Source of the DNA: Halichondria panicea
Lineage: Eukaryota; Porifera; Demospongiae; Suberitida; Halichondriidae
DNA length: 64,000 nt
Assembly (NCBI RefSeq): GCF_963675165.1
Contig: NC_087390.1
Coordinates: forward strand, 5,321,250-5,385,249
Reading direction: 5' to 3'
Within the stretch, counting starts at the first letter, position 1; each line of letters begins with the position of its first letter. Shown here piece after piece: positions 35,636 to 45,900 of this stretch. Below the pieces are notes generated by a model, which worked only from the letters and a program-made list of their open reading frames with translations, was not told the DNA's origin and did no database searches. The translations under genes were made by a program, and so were the position numbers.

Positions 35636-35929
35636 AGTAAGCGCTAGCAAAGATAATATCTCTGTGGATAGTATAGCTAGCTGTGTGTGCAAGTCTTGCG
35701 GCACAATTTGAAATTGTAATCACTTCCTTTCGGACTGCCCAGCCCCCTTTTATACACGGGAGCGCGGCGTGCTATCGCGCATTGATATCTGACACATTCT
35801 CGTTTAATGGGAAACATTACGGGGAAATTATCCAATAATTTTGCGCATTAGATCTAGTCATTTCATGGGCTCGAATAAACATCTTTACTATAAAGCTTAG
35901 GTACAGTCTACTGTAGCTTCACTATATGC

Positions 35930-36099
35930 AGGGCGGGTCGAAGAGATATTTTGAAAAAAGGCTACTGAAAGCTCACAAGAGGCTGTTTTCCTTGGCTCTG
36001 ACCGCCATTTTAAGTGGAATTAGTCTACATAATGACTATTATTATTTTGTGAGAGTTTCTTGGCCTGGAAAGAAAAAAAACGCTTCGACCCGCCCTCCA
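35930..36099. mobile_element. 170-bp element with TIR GGGCGGGTCGAAG
   Basis: GGGCGGGTCGAAG near the left end and CTTCGACCCGCCC near 36086-36098 are perfect 13-bp inverted repeats around a non-coding centre. No clear target duplication was found. It may be a MITE, or a remnant end of the neighbouring transposon. Confidence 0.45.
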
Positions 36100-37080
36100 G
36101 AATGGTAAGAAGCATCATATACGAGCAAAAACACAGAGCTAGAAGTGTTTTTGGAAGTTTAAAATGACTACTAGTTTTTGTGTTGTTTCTAGTAACTTGA
36201 TAATCGCTCAGAGCTTCCACTGGAACATGTTTTGTATGTGCTTCAAACTTTTATCATGGCATTTATAGTTTCACAAAAATCATTATAAGAAAATCATGAA
36301 TATCATGAGCAAACTGTTTACCGCAACTTTAATTACTGTGGTTAGTTGTTAGTTACCATAGTTTGTGTTTAGGAATGTTCATTAGTAATTATCTCTGTTG
36401 AGTTTCCGGAGCAGAGCCTCCCTTAGTAGTCTTTTGTTTTGTACAATAGTTCTTTGTTGTAAAGAGGCCCTGCCTGCGGGGCTCTGTGCACTATACCCTC
36501 AGGCTTGCATGCATGTTCTGCATGTTTTGTCAGTGTCTTTCTGTGATCTCTATTGTATTCTGAAACTCTGTCAAATTCAACTTGCTTGTCGCTTGCTAGC
36601 TATAGCTCAAACTGCTGTGCATCAGATCTCTTGCCAATAAATAGTGCTTCCAGAGCCAATCCAGTTTCAAGTCAGCAGGATAATCGCATTCATGACACTC
36701 TCTAGAATCTACCACACAATTAATTGATCAATATTGACAAGTTGATAGCAGCACCCTCCTTTGTTGTAATATTTACAACAGTATAAAGGGCTATAATTAT
36801 AATAGTTAGCTATAAGTTCATGATTGTCTGGGAGACACTGCATGCTCAAGCCCCGCCAGATTTGCATGCATAGATCATTCTGTGCTCACAAATATTGAAT
36901 CAACCACAAAAAATTGTTACATATATATGGTAATCAGCTTGAATAGTTATACACAAGTACAATTGTTTGGATTGACATGGCTAGAAACAAGTTATGTATA
37001 TATAATTATTATAGCTATGCACATCGCACACTACTAGTTTAGCAACTTCTAGTTTAGCGACTTTAAGTTCTCACATCTAA
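36100..37080. other. Intergenic stretch
   Basis: No gene was recognised. The DNA is AT-rich with no clear repeat. An 80-codon frame at 36398-36640 has no recognisable domain and no splice support. Confidence 0.35.
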
Positions 37081-37090
37081 GAGCAATCTT

Positions 37091-38773
37091 TTAAGACTTT
37101 TGTAGTTCGTCACGCATGGCAGGAATGAGTCCTTTACGAAATGCGATCGACAACAGCTCATCAGCAGTCTTGACGTCATATTCGTGAACAGCCCATTTTA
37201 GATAGACAAGGAATTCCTTCCAATCGACAAACCCATCACTGTCCATGTCCATTGCCTTTAGTCCTGCCTTAGTATCGTTGCATTTAAAACAACCAAAGTA
37301 GGGTGCCATGAAGCCATTGTAGAACGAGTCAAACTGCAGGGCATCATCTCCCTGTACCTTGTCTTGAAGGTCCCATGTGTCCCACCTCTCTTTAATTTCC
37401 GTAATCAGCAATTTCTCAAGATCTGTTCCTGCTTGCATGCGAGCAATTACATCTCCCATCTTGTTTGTTATTTGCCCTCCAGATCGATCAAACAACACAG
37501 CCAGGCCTGCTTTACTCATGTACTCTTCTTTTCTGTTTCCACGGAGATCTTCCAGCATAACTTCTTTCATCTTTTCAGCTATCTGCTGGTTGAATTGTGG
37601 ATTGCTTCCAAACAACTCATTAAGCCGAGTGATAATCATGGCAGTTGAAGCAAGTGTGCTGATCCTAACCGGTGGCTTCTCACCAAAGAATTTTGCAATA
37701 TCGAATTCACCTTTTCCTACACGACCCCCTGCGATGCCACCAAAATCAAAGCTCATATCTAGAGCTCTCTCCCCGTACACCACTTGTTTGGGGTGAGGGT
37801 CATTACCGGTAGTGATACTCGTAATAGCTATCGCAGCTTTTCGCAGATAGGTGCAGTTATATTGCTCTAGTACTTTTTTGTTTCCCATTCGAATTAGATT
37901 CATCAGGGTGATGGATGAGCAAGCATGGCCCATGGCTGCTCCCTCTTCAGCTACACTGGCCCAAATACCATTGGCTCCACTGCATAAGCACTCGAGTTGC
38001 ACAGTCTCAGCCAGCCCCCACTTCTTGTGCACGTGAACCAGCAAAAGTCCGTCATTCCACTTCCTGGCATTCATTATTTTTCGTACAGCTGTCGTCCATG
38101 CCCCAATTTCTTCTGGTAAGTAGTCTCCAGTAGGTTCCTCGAAAATAATACCCAGCAATCGTTTCTCCTGTGGTAGGGATGCAAAGTAGTCAACTGCAGC
38201 GAGTACACGTTCTGGCACTTCAGTCATTGCCATCGGGAAATCCCTAAAGTTGACTAATATTTTGGAATCCTTTGAAAGATTAGTACGAGACCATTCAATC
38301 CATTTCATGATCAGCTCGCAAATATCTTTCACTGAACAGGACTCCCAATCGATAGATTTGTCGGCAAGATCGAATTCGATAATCGGGTTTTTCAGTCCAT
38401 GTTTTTTCATCTTAGCCAGGCCAACTGGTATGGTTTCCCTGTCAATTACCCCTTTCGAAACGCCTGCTGTGACTTCAGAGAATGCATAGAGTGTGCTCGG
38501 ATCTTCACCTTTTTCCATCAGCTGTTTGATGAACAAGTCATCAACTCGTGTCATGTGCGAAAAAGACGCGACTATGATGTTTTTTAAGCCGCATTTCTTC
38601 ACTTCATTGTAGATTTTCCATTTGTTCTCAATGGTGTGGCCGCGCAATTGGCCTACAGTGCTCTCTCTTAAGGAATTGTCCAGTACAAAGCAGTCGAGGT
38701 TTTGGAGTGTGTGTCTCTTCTTTCCTTCATCTGCAATGGCAACCTTGATACGATCCAGCTCTTCTTGATACAT
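37091..38773 (-). CDS. HMG-CoA-lyase-like (DRE-TIM) barrel fused to a C-terminal EF-hand
   Basis: A single-exon frame of 560 residues from the Met of MYQEELDRIK; the frame stays open upstream to 38899 but the added part looks non-coding. Residues about 25-300 resemble the HMGL-like/pyruvate-carboxyltransferase TIM barrel: LDNSLRES (D32, R36, E37) is the metal- and substrate-binding signature, and HVH (H247, H249) with GLAETVQLECLCSGANGIWA matches the HxH metal site and the following helix. Residues 300-490 are of unknown fold. An EF-hand loop DMDSDGFVDWKE (509-520) has all canonical ligands (D509, D511, D513, D517, E520). The enzyme may cleave or condense an acyl-CoA-type substrate under calcium control; both points are inferred. 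The product is probably cytosolic, as no signal was seen. No intron in an otherwise intron-rich region suggests a retro-copied origin, yet it is fully open. Part of it is duplicated at 56.18-56.40 kb. Confidence 0.82.
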   Translation of the reverse strand: MYQEELDRIKVAIADEGKKRHTLQNLDCFVLDNSLRESTVGQLRGHTIENKWKIYNEVKKCGLKNIIVASFSHMTRVDDLFIKQLMEKGEDPSTLYAFSEVTAGVSKGVIDRETIPVGLAKMKKHGLKNPIIEFDLADKSIDWESCSVKDICELIMKWIEWSRTNLSKDSKILVNFRDFPMAMTEVPERVLAAVDYFASLPQEKRLLGIIFEEPTGDYLPEEIGAWTTAVRKIMNARKWNDGLLLVHVHKKWGLAETVQLECLCSGANGIWASVAEEGAAMGHACSSITLMNLIRMGNKKVLEQYNCTYLRKAAIAITSITTGNDPHPKQVVYGERALDMSFDFGGIAGGRVGKGEFDIAKFFGEKPPVRISTLASTAMIITRLNELFGSNPQFNQQIAEKMKEVMLEDLRGNRKEEYMSKAGLAVLFDRSGGQITNKMGDVIARMQAGTDLEKLLITEIKERWDTWDLQDKVQGDDALQFDSFYNGFMAPYFGCFKCNDTKAGLKAMDMDSDGFVDWKEFLVYLKWAVHEYDVKTADELLSIAFRKGLIPAMRDELQKS

Positions 38774-38999
38774 TGTATATGGGCAGCAGCAGGTACGCAC
38801 ACTATAAATGCTTAGCAATGAACATAACTGACACTTATATAGTCTTGAAACCACTCTCCGTAAATACAGGATTAGAAACGAACCACGCGCGCTGACCACC
38901 GGAAGCAGGCAGCACAGATTATCCCTTTTTAAATTTTACAACAACAATCTGGGAGGGAGCGTGCTATCAACTTGTGAATGTTGCATGATATTGGATTCT

Positions 39000-41060
39000 G
39001 TGGCAGATTGGATAGTATCATGAATGCGATTATCCTTTGAAGTTCTGCTGAGCTGTTCAATTAGGACACTTGAAAAAAAGGTTTAAAACAAGGCATGTGA
39101 CTGAGTAGTATCCATTGGTAGACCCTCTGGACTATCTTGGTAGACATAGAATATTTTCGAAGAGGAAGCAGCAAGCCATGTGTGTACACAGGCACTTCAT
39201 AAGTGGACACAAGCTCTACAATAGTCTACATGCTTGCTAAGCAGCTTAGTTGACCAGAGTGTAGCTTTTAAAGGCCACACATACTTCCATCGAGGCAGCA
39301 GCAAGGCATAAAATCGATGGTTAGTTTGTGCACAGCCATTGACTCACGCCCATCTCTACAAGCCATAGCCACTTCATTGGGGGCTGAGATTCTCTGAGAG
39401 AAGCCACTATAATTATTATAGCGGTATGATTTAAGATACAACATGCAGTGTCAGCGCAACTGCACTGACTATAGCGGATGATTTACAAAATAAATAGCTT
39501 GATCACTTAATAATTTATATTCATGCTTCTGTACATTACCTTCAATTTATGGGCAATGTTAGTCGTTCAATCACACATAAGACATTTAATTTATTATGTG
39601 TATTAAAATTAATTACAATAATGTTTCCCTTCTTTTGATCTGCTTGTGCATGGTTTTTCTTTTGTGTAGTCTTTATTGTTGTCATTTGTTACCACAGCTC
39701 ACGTCTCTGCATGCTTCAGTATTCTGGCAGAACTCCGCTGATTCGCTCACTCAAAAAGCACTTTACGTCAGGGAGGGTGCATAAACAGGTACTTTACCAT
39801 GTCAACGAATGATTTAACTGCAAAGGGAGGAAGGGAGTTTTAGGTTTACGTACTTGACAGTGTTATGACAAGCGTTAGGCAGTGCTTAAAAACATATAAT
39901 AGCTTTTAACTATAATATTATAGTGGGCATATAATTTTCCAAAGCCTATAATTATAATTATGAGTAATGCAAACAGTTGACCTTAGACAACTATAGTAAG
40001 ATCTACATGGGGCAGGTATATACTATGGGACTTAGTATACCTGTAACTTACTTAGTATTTGACATCCCTTAGAGTACAGTATACACTTATGATTAGTGTC
40101 AAGACTCACAAAGGGAGTTTAGTAATAATAATAAATACATTGTTGTCGTGTTTATATGTAACTAAAATAATTATGATAGATCTAGTTTTTTTACTGATAT
40201 GGATGCCATCATGAAGCCCTTATCCTTTAAAACTACACTGTCCATAGTATGAGCTTATAGACATGCTTAGAGCTCCAGCTTGAGATACTCTCATAATTAT
40301 ACTATGTGGCTTCGATTTACGCCGCAATGAAGGGCCTGTAATCGAGGCTACGATCCGTCAGTAGGATTGAGCCGTATGACGTAATGCGTTTCCAATCCCT
40401 TTCCTTTACTATCTAGTCTAGAGTAGTCTCCAAGTCTCATGCATTGTACCTATTAGTCTCCAATTTATAATTATTACCCATTAGTCTCAATTAAAAATCA
40501 TAAATGAAAATTATACTGCAACATCACAGCGGCTTCTAACTAGGCTAGGCAATCTACTCTCTATAGAATCTTCTGTTCCAAAATTTAAACTTTGTTCCTT
40601 GCTCTAGTATTGTGGTTTATACTTATGTAAACTGTTACACTTATCTCAAGTGGTTTTTTGCTATTTGCCCCAAACTTTCAAGTGAGCTGCAAAGGGCAGT
40701 AGTCAGTTAGAGTAATAAAACAGTAATCTTGTATATACAGCTAAGGTCCTAGATTTCATCACATAATTATTCAATGCATGGTTTAGGTTTCCTGACCATC
40801 TTTTATGGGTCTTACAAATGTCCACAGTGCACGTAATTTATGATTTACTGGTTTTTACGTACACTTTTGGATAGAGTAATAACTTCTGAAAAAGCTTTGC
40901 TTTTAAATTTCTGTATTAAGTTTACAGATAAATGGGCTACATTTTGATACCAAGAACATCCTTTCCATTGTTGAGATAACACTGAAAAACTACTATTTTC
41001 TAGAATATAGTTCATTCATGCATGTGTATAATTATGTCTACATTATTTGGTCCCCTGCAT
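39000..41060. other. Intergenic stretch with one palindrome and one MITE trace
   Basis: No gene was supported. 40015-40045 has the palindrome GGTATATACTATGGGACTTAGTATACC, which recurs near 63250-63280. 40307-40352 is a degenerate TAGCCTCG-type hairpin (GGCTTCGATTTACG…TAATCGAGGCTA). Confidence 0.4.
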
Positions 41061-41064
41061 GCAG

Positions 41065-41289
41065 GACCTAGCGGGTGTGGCTCACAGCGAGGTTGATCTC
41101 TCTGTATTCCCAGAACCTCCTGCTACAGATGATACAGGTTTGTATGTTTGCAATTACAAGTTGTGACTTCATGGTTCATCACCACATGCAGGAGAAGACT
41201 TGCTACCACTAGAAAAAGTGAAGAATGCAATCACTGCTGACTGGTACAGTGTGGCAATACAGCTGGATATCGACTACAAAACTAGAAAG
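41065..41289 (+). CDS. Death-domain-like exon pair (partial gene)
   Basis: Two exons join in phase: 41065-41137 (DLAGVAHSEVDLSVFPEPP…) and 41192-41289 (GEDLLPLEKVKNAITADWYS VAIQLDIDYKTRK). Both borders are good: CAG before each exon and GTTTG or GTAGG after. The W-Y-S-V-A-I-Q-L-D-I-D-Y pattern resembles the first two helices of death domains, which are abundant in sponge signalling proteins. Upstream exons were not found, and the following sequence (41363 on) reads VTKRPKKILV and stops, so this is either a 3' end or a fragment. The reading is tentative. Confidence 0.35.
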
Positions 41290-41634
41290 GTAGGAAATCT
41301 CATCTAAATGCTTGCATGCCGGTATCTTTTGTAACTCATGTTTTGTTTTTACAACGCAGGTAACAAAGCGCCCTAAAAAGATACTAGTTTAGTGAAACAG
41401 GACATGCACAAGTACGTTAATATATATGGTGTTGTTGCATTGTATACGTTTTCGTGAATTTGTCGAGGTCAGCTCAGCTTTTTAGTTATGTGTTTTTCAA
41501 AGTTGTGATCGTATGTTGGTCGCCATGTTCTGTGGCAAACAATAATAATTTTATAGTCGTACAAAATTAAAATGTTTACGTATTTGACATGCAGAATCAA
41601 GTACAACTGAATACTCGTAGAGAAGTCTTGGTGA

Positions 41635-41830
41635 TGAATAAACACAAAACAATATACCCGTGAAGAAAACAGAAATGAAGTGATGAAGAAACAGAACAGA
41701 CAATATACTCCTGAAGAAAACAGAAATGAAGTTCTTGTGATGAAGAAACAGAACAGGCAATATACTCCTGAAGAAAACAGAAATGCAAAGTCCTTGTGAT
41801 GAAGAAACAGCAGAACTGAGAAACAGAACA
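41635..41830. repeat. Minisatellite, about three units of 60-65 bp
   Basis: The unit GAAGAAACAGAACAG…CAATATACTCCTGAAG…AAACAGAAATG is repeated three times with small indels. All minus-strand frames are open (HFCFLQEYI-type and CSVSSSQ-type), which reflects the repeat and not coding. Confidence 0.75.
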
Positions 41831-41939
41831 AACATGTATGACATTGTGGAATAGTTTACTTTTATTATTCTTTTTGTACAATTTTGGCCTGTTTTTGGCA
41901 TTGTGCAATTCACATGCACCAGTACTGAAATAGCACACT

Positions 41940-42120
41940 AATTTAGGTGTGACCCTCACACCGTTAATAATCTAGCACACCAATTTAAGTATGACAGTCA
42001 CACCAATTGTAGTGTGACGTGCACACCAAAATTTTGGTGTGCACGTCACACCAAAACTGGTGTGTGTATTGGGACAAATGTGGCACACCAACGTTTTTAG
42101 AGTGTAAGTTAGCCATGCAG
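41940..42120. repeat. Perfect 40-bp palindrome within CACACC-rich repeat
   Basis: 42012-42051 is a perfect palindrome (GTGTGACGTGCACACCAAAA plus its complement) with no spacer. Flanking sequence repeats GTGTGACNNTCACACC-type motifs, and a relative with TTGGTGTGACT and TTGGTGGGAATG motifs lies at about 58808-58930. Probably a MITE-like hairpin. Confidence 0.6.
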
Positions 42121-42331
42121 CACACAAATGTTGGTTGGGTGTAGTCTTGCGGGCCGGTATAATTAATTCTCAAGGCTGTAACAATTTAAACAATTAATTA
42201 TTGCTTCTTAAAAGCTTTGCGTAAACACAAACTACACACATGACGCACAACATGTATTACTACTCTAGTGAAGTAAAGCAAGATTGAGAATTATACACAT
42301 GCATGTAATGCATAAATCTATATAACTATAT

Positions 42332-42490
42332 CAGTGGTGTAGGAAGGTGGGGGCTCCAAGGGCTGGAGCCCCCCCCCCATCTTTCTAGGCTAGAGATGAC
42401 TTATGAAGCTGCACTATGTAGGTAGCTGTACTTTTTTCCATTCAAAACACTAGAGCCCCCCCCATTGAGAAATTGCTTTCTATGCCACTG
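42332..42490. mobile_element. 159-bp MITE, TIR CAGTGGTGTAGGAAG, 5-bp TSD TATAT
   Basis: The left end CAGTGGTGTAGGAAG is mirrored by CTTTCTATGCCACTG at the right. TATAT flanks both sides. G-rich and C-rich runs adjoin the TIRs, as in the 11428-11755 copy. Confidence 0.75.
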
Positions 42491-42937
42491 TATATACATA
42501 CACTACAAACTAATAACCCAGTTACCATGGCAGTTTTTATTCCCCTGAGCAGACGTCTAGCTTGTGAAGCTTTTATTGTACTATATACTACAATGCATGT
42601 AGTTTACATACCGCAACTACATGTACTGACCATCATGCCACCCATTCATATGATGTGTTCATATCCATAGTCACATGAAAATGACAATCTATATCCGTAG
42701 CTCACACACACCCACTACCACCCACTATACAAGTGTGCTATTAACTCAAACACTATATAATACACAGCACACTCTTTTAAGCCTTTCAAAATAAACGGTA
42801 AAAGCTAGCTATTAGTAATTTTTAACTGGGTATAGTATACTTACGTGCAGGCTTTGCGATACATTGACATGCATGTGGTAGGATACATGCATGCATGTGT
42901 ACTATAATTATGCTATGTACATACGTATCATCGTTAC

Positions 42938-45900
42938 CTCCATAAATTTGTTGTATTCGAGTTGGTCCTGAGAAATCAGAGAGTCCGTTTACGCTGAGCA
43001 CGGCAAATCTGACAGACACTTCTCTACAGGCAAAGTCCGCCAGGTCCAGGCTTAGTGCTGGGTCAACCTGATCAGAGTAGACACTTAATTATCTCCATAG
43101 GTATATACGTGTCACATATGGCATTTACACAATTTAATTGAAGTGTGCACAATAAAAAAAAATAAAGCAATGGGAATTTCCTTTCCTATACTAGCTATAT
43201 TATATACATGCAGTGTCAGAGTAAGTGTGTTGTTTTTGGGAAGAAAAAAACGCACAATGACTAACTTTAAAGGAATTCTTATAAGTTACAGCCTCTTACT
43301 ACCCAGCATCAAGCGTAGTTGGAGTTGAATGTTATGCCTATTTCAAATATAATAGTAGGAATAATTGTACCCCACTAGTAGTTGCAATAACACTGCATGC
43401 AGATACACAAGCAGGCTCACCACCCAATAGTAGGAATAGTTGCTTGTGGTGTGATCCAGGATCTCAAATAGGAACACAACGCCGGGTGTGGTCAGAGAGG
43501 GGGAGGAGGGCACAGACCCGGATATGTTCACGCTGAATACTCCCGCTCTATCACTACCCTCGGTTTGGACTAAGGTGGGCGGGGCAATGGGGTTCAGTGG
43601 TCGATTGCACTCTAGAGAAAACATAATGACATAATGATAATGATATGGTAAGTCATGCAGTGTGTTTAAGCAAATAAAGTACTGTAATTCTTCGTATAAA
43701 ACGGTGTGCCAAATTTAATTCTCATACACACTGTACATATTAATTTTGTCAACTATCGTATAGCGCGAAATTTTCGAGGCACTTATATTTCGTGGATTGG
43801 CCTCTAAAAGCATTTCGTTGCACAATGTTCGCGGAATGACTGCTTACCGGAAGCCACGCCTTTAAATCTTTGCACGTTATAGCAGGTAATTCTAATTAAA
43901 GAACAATTTTCGTGGACTTAAATTTTCGTGTAGGGTTGTTAACCCACGAAATCCGCGAAAATTAAGCCCCTCGAAAATTTCGCGCTATACGGTATTACAA
44001 TCATTGAGCAAGTGTTATCTTTTAAGACTCCGAATTATCAGTATAATTATTGCTACCTAGATAGTACACGAAACTCTTTTTTCAAAAGCTCACTCTTGAT
44101 AACATACCTGTTGATGTACAGTTTAAAGAGAGTTGGCAACCGTCATCGCAACTATTGCCTGAACCCTGAAAATGATGCAATTAAGAAATTATCAGTATGC
44201 ACTATAAAAATTATAGAGAACATGTTTCCTCTACACCATCACGCCTCTTTAAACACACCCCCAAGCCACTCACACAAGTGATGGGGCAGTTCTGTCGGAC
44301 CCACCACTCATCAGAATCTGGGTTGTCGCACTGAATAGCATCACACTCGTTCTGACAATGTTCACTCTGTTAAGCAAAGTCATGCATCATGAAATATGTA
44401 TACAACCATACTAATTTGAGTATAATTTTATAATGTTCGATTCTCTATTCTAAGGTATAAAACTACACAGTCTACACTCACGCAGTCTTGTCGGCAGGCG
44501 ATGTTGGGAGATGGTGGAATATCATCGTGGAGTACAAGGCACCCTCTAGTGCACTCGTGAACCTGCATGCATACATGAAAATAATAAGTACAGTAGTATG
44601 AGCCAATTACTCATAAACAGTGTGTGCACATATAAACACATACACGCACATGCCTTCTACTTTTTTTTTATTATTGGACAATTTATGTCAGTGAAAGTTG
44701 TCTAAACACAATTGAATGACAAGCATGAGTGACTCACAAACTTATGAGGGTTACAATTTTGAGGTTTCAGGTTCTACCAGACCAACTAGGCCTACAGTCG
44801 CTACAACAGAAGAACCAAACACAGCTACCACACAAGCAGCTCCCGTTACAACTGAACATCTCGTCACCACCGGTCCTACCAGACCAACTAGGCCTACAGT
44901 CGCTACAACAGAAGAACCAAACACAGCTACCACACAAGCAGCTCCCGTTACAACTGAACACCTCGTCACCACCGGTCCTACCAGACCAGCTAGGCCTACA
45001 GACGCTACAACAGAAGAACCAATTCAGGCAAACACAGCTACCACACAAGCAGCTCCCGTTACAACTGAACATCTCGTTACCACAGCTCCTACCAGACCAG
45101 CTAGGCCTACAGTCGCTACAACAGAAGAACCAAACACAGCTACCACACAAGCAGGTCCCGTTACAACTGAACACCTCGTCACCACAGGTCCTATCAGACC
45201 AGCTAGGCCTACAGACGCTACAACAGAAGAACCAATTCAGGCAAACACAGCTACCACACAAGCAGCTCCCGTTACAACTGAACATCTCGTTACCACAGCT
45301 CCTACCAGACCAGCTAGGCCTACAGTCGCTACAACAGAAGAACCAAACACAGCTACCACACAAGCAGGTCCCGTTACAACTGAACACCTCGTCACCACAG
45401 GTCCTACCAGACCAGCTAGGCCTACAGTCGCTACAACAGAAAAACTTCAAGCAAATGTAACGACCGCACAGACAGCACTGCTCACAACTGACGTCCCAGT
45501 TTCAACCAGGCCTGTAGCAACCACTACAACTGAAGAGATAGCATCAATTCAGGCTGACTCCGACACCACAGATGCTCCTACTGAAGGTACCACAGAACTC
45601 ATAAACAATTACTCATAAACAGTGTGTGCACATATAAACACATACACGCACATGCTTTCTACTTTTTTTTTTATTATTGGACAATTTGTGTCAGTGAAAG
45701 TTGTCTGAACACAATTGAATGACAAGCATGAGTGACTCACAAACTTATGAGGGTTACAATTTTGAGGTTTCAGGGTGGAGAACGGCCAGGGTGGAAACTG
45801 ATTATTCGGTACAACTTTACCCTGTGAGTGCAATCAATTGCGTAAAGTAAAGAGATTCGAGTACATAAGAATATTGTCTAGGTGTACATGTAATTAGTAT

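Noticed and set aside
38774..38899. N-terminal extension of the HMGL-like gene (42 extra residues)
   Set aside because: The added stretch is Cys/Arg/Leu-rich without similarity to the family start; the Met of MYQEELDRIK directly precedes the conserved region and fits better.
41469..41959. Three overlapping minus frames of about 120 codons (SVLFLHHK-type)
   Set aside because: All three frames are open only because of a 60-65-bp minisatellite; there is no start context, domain or splice support.
44716..45618. 300-codon plus-strand mucin frame as an independent gene
   Set aside because: It begins inside a direct repeat without signal peptide or promoter and is an inverted copy of the neighbouring exon; kept as a repeat cassette instead.
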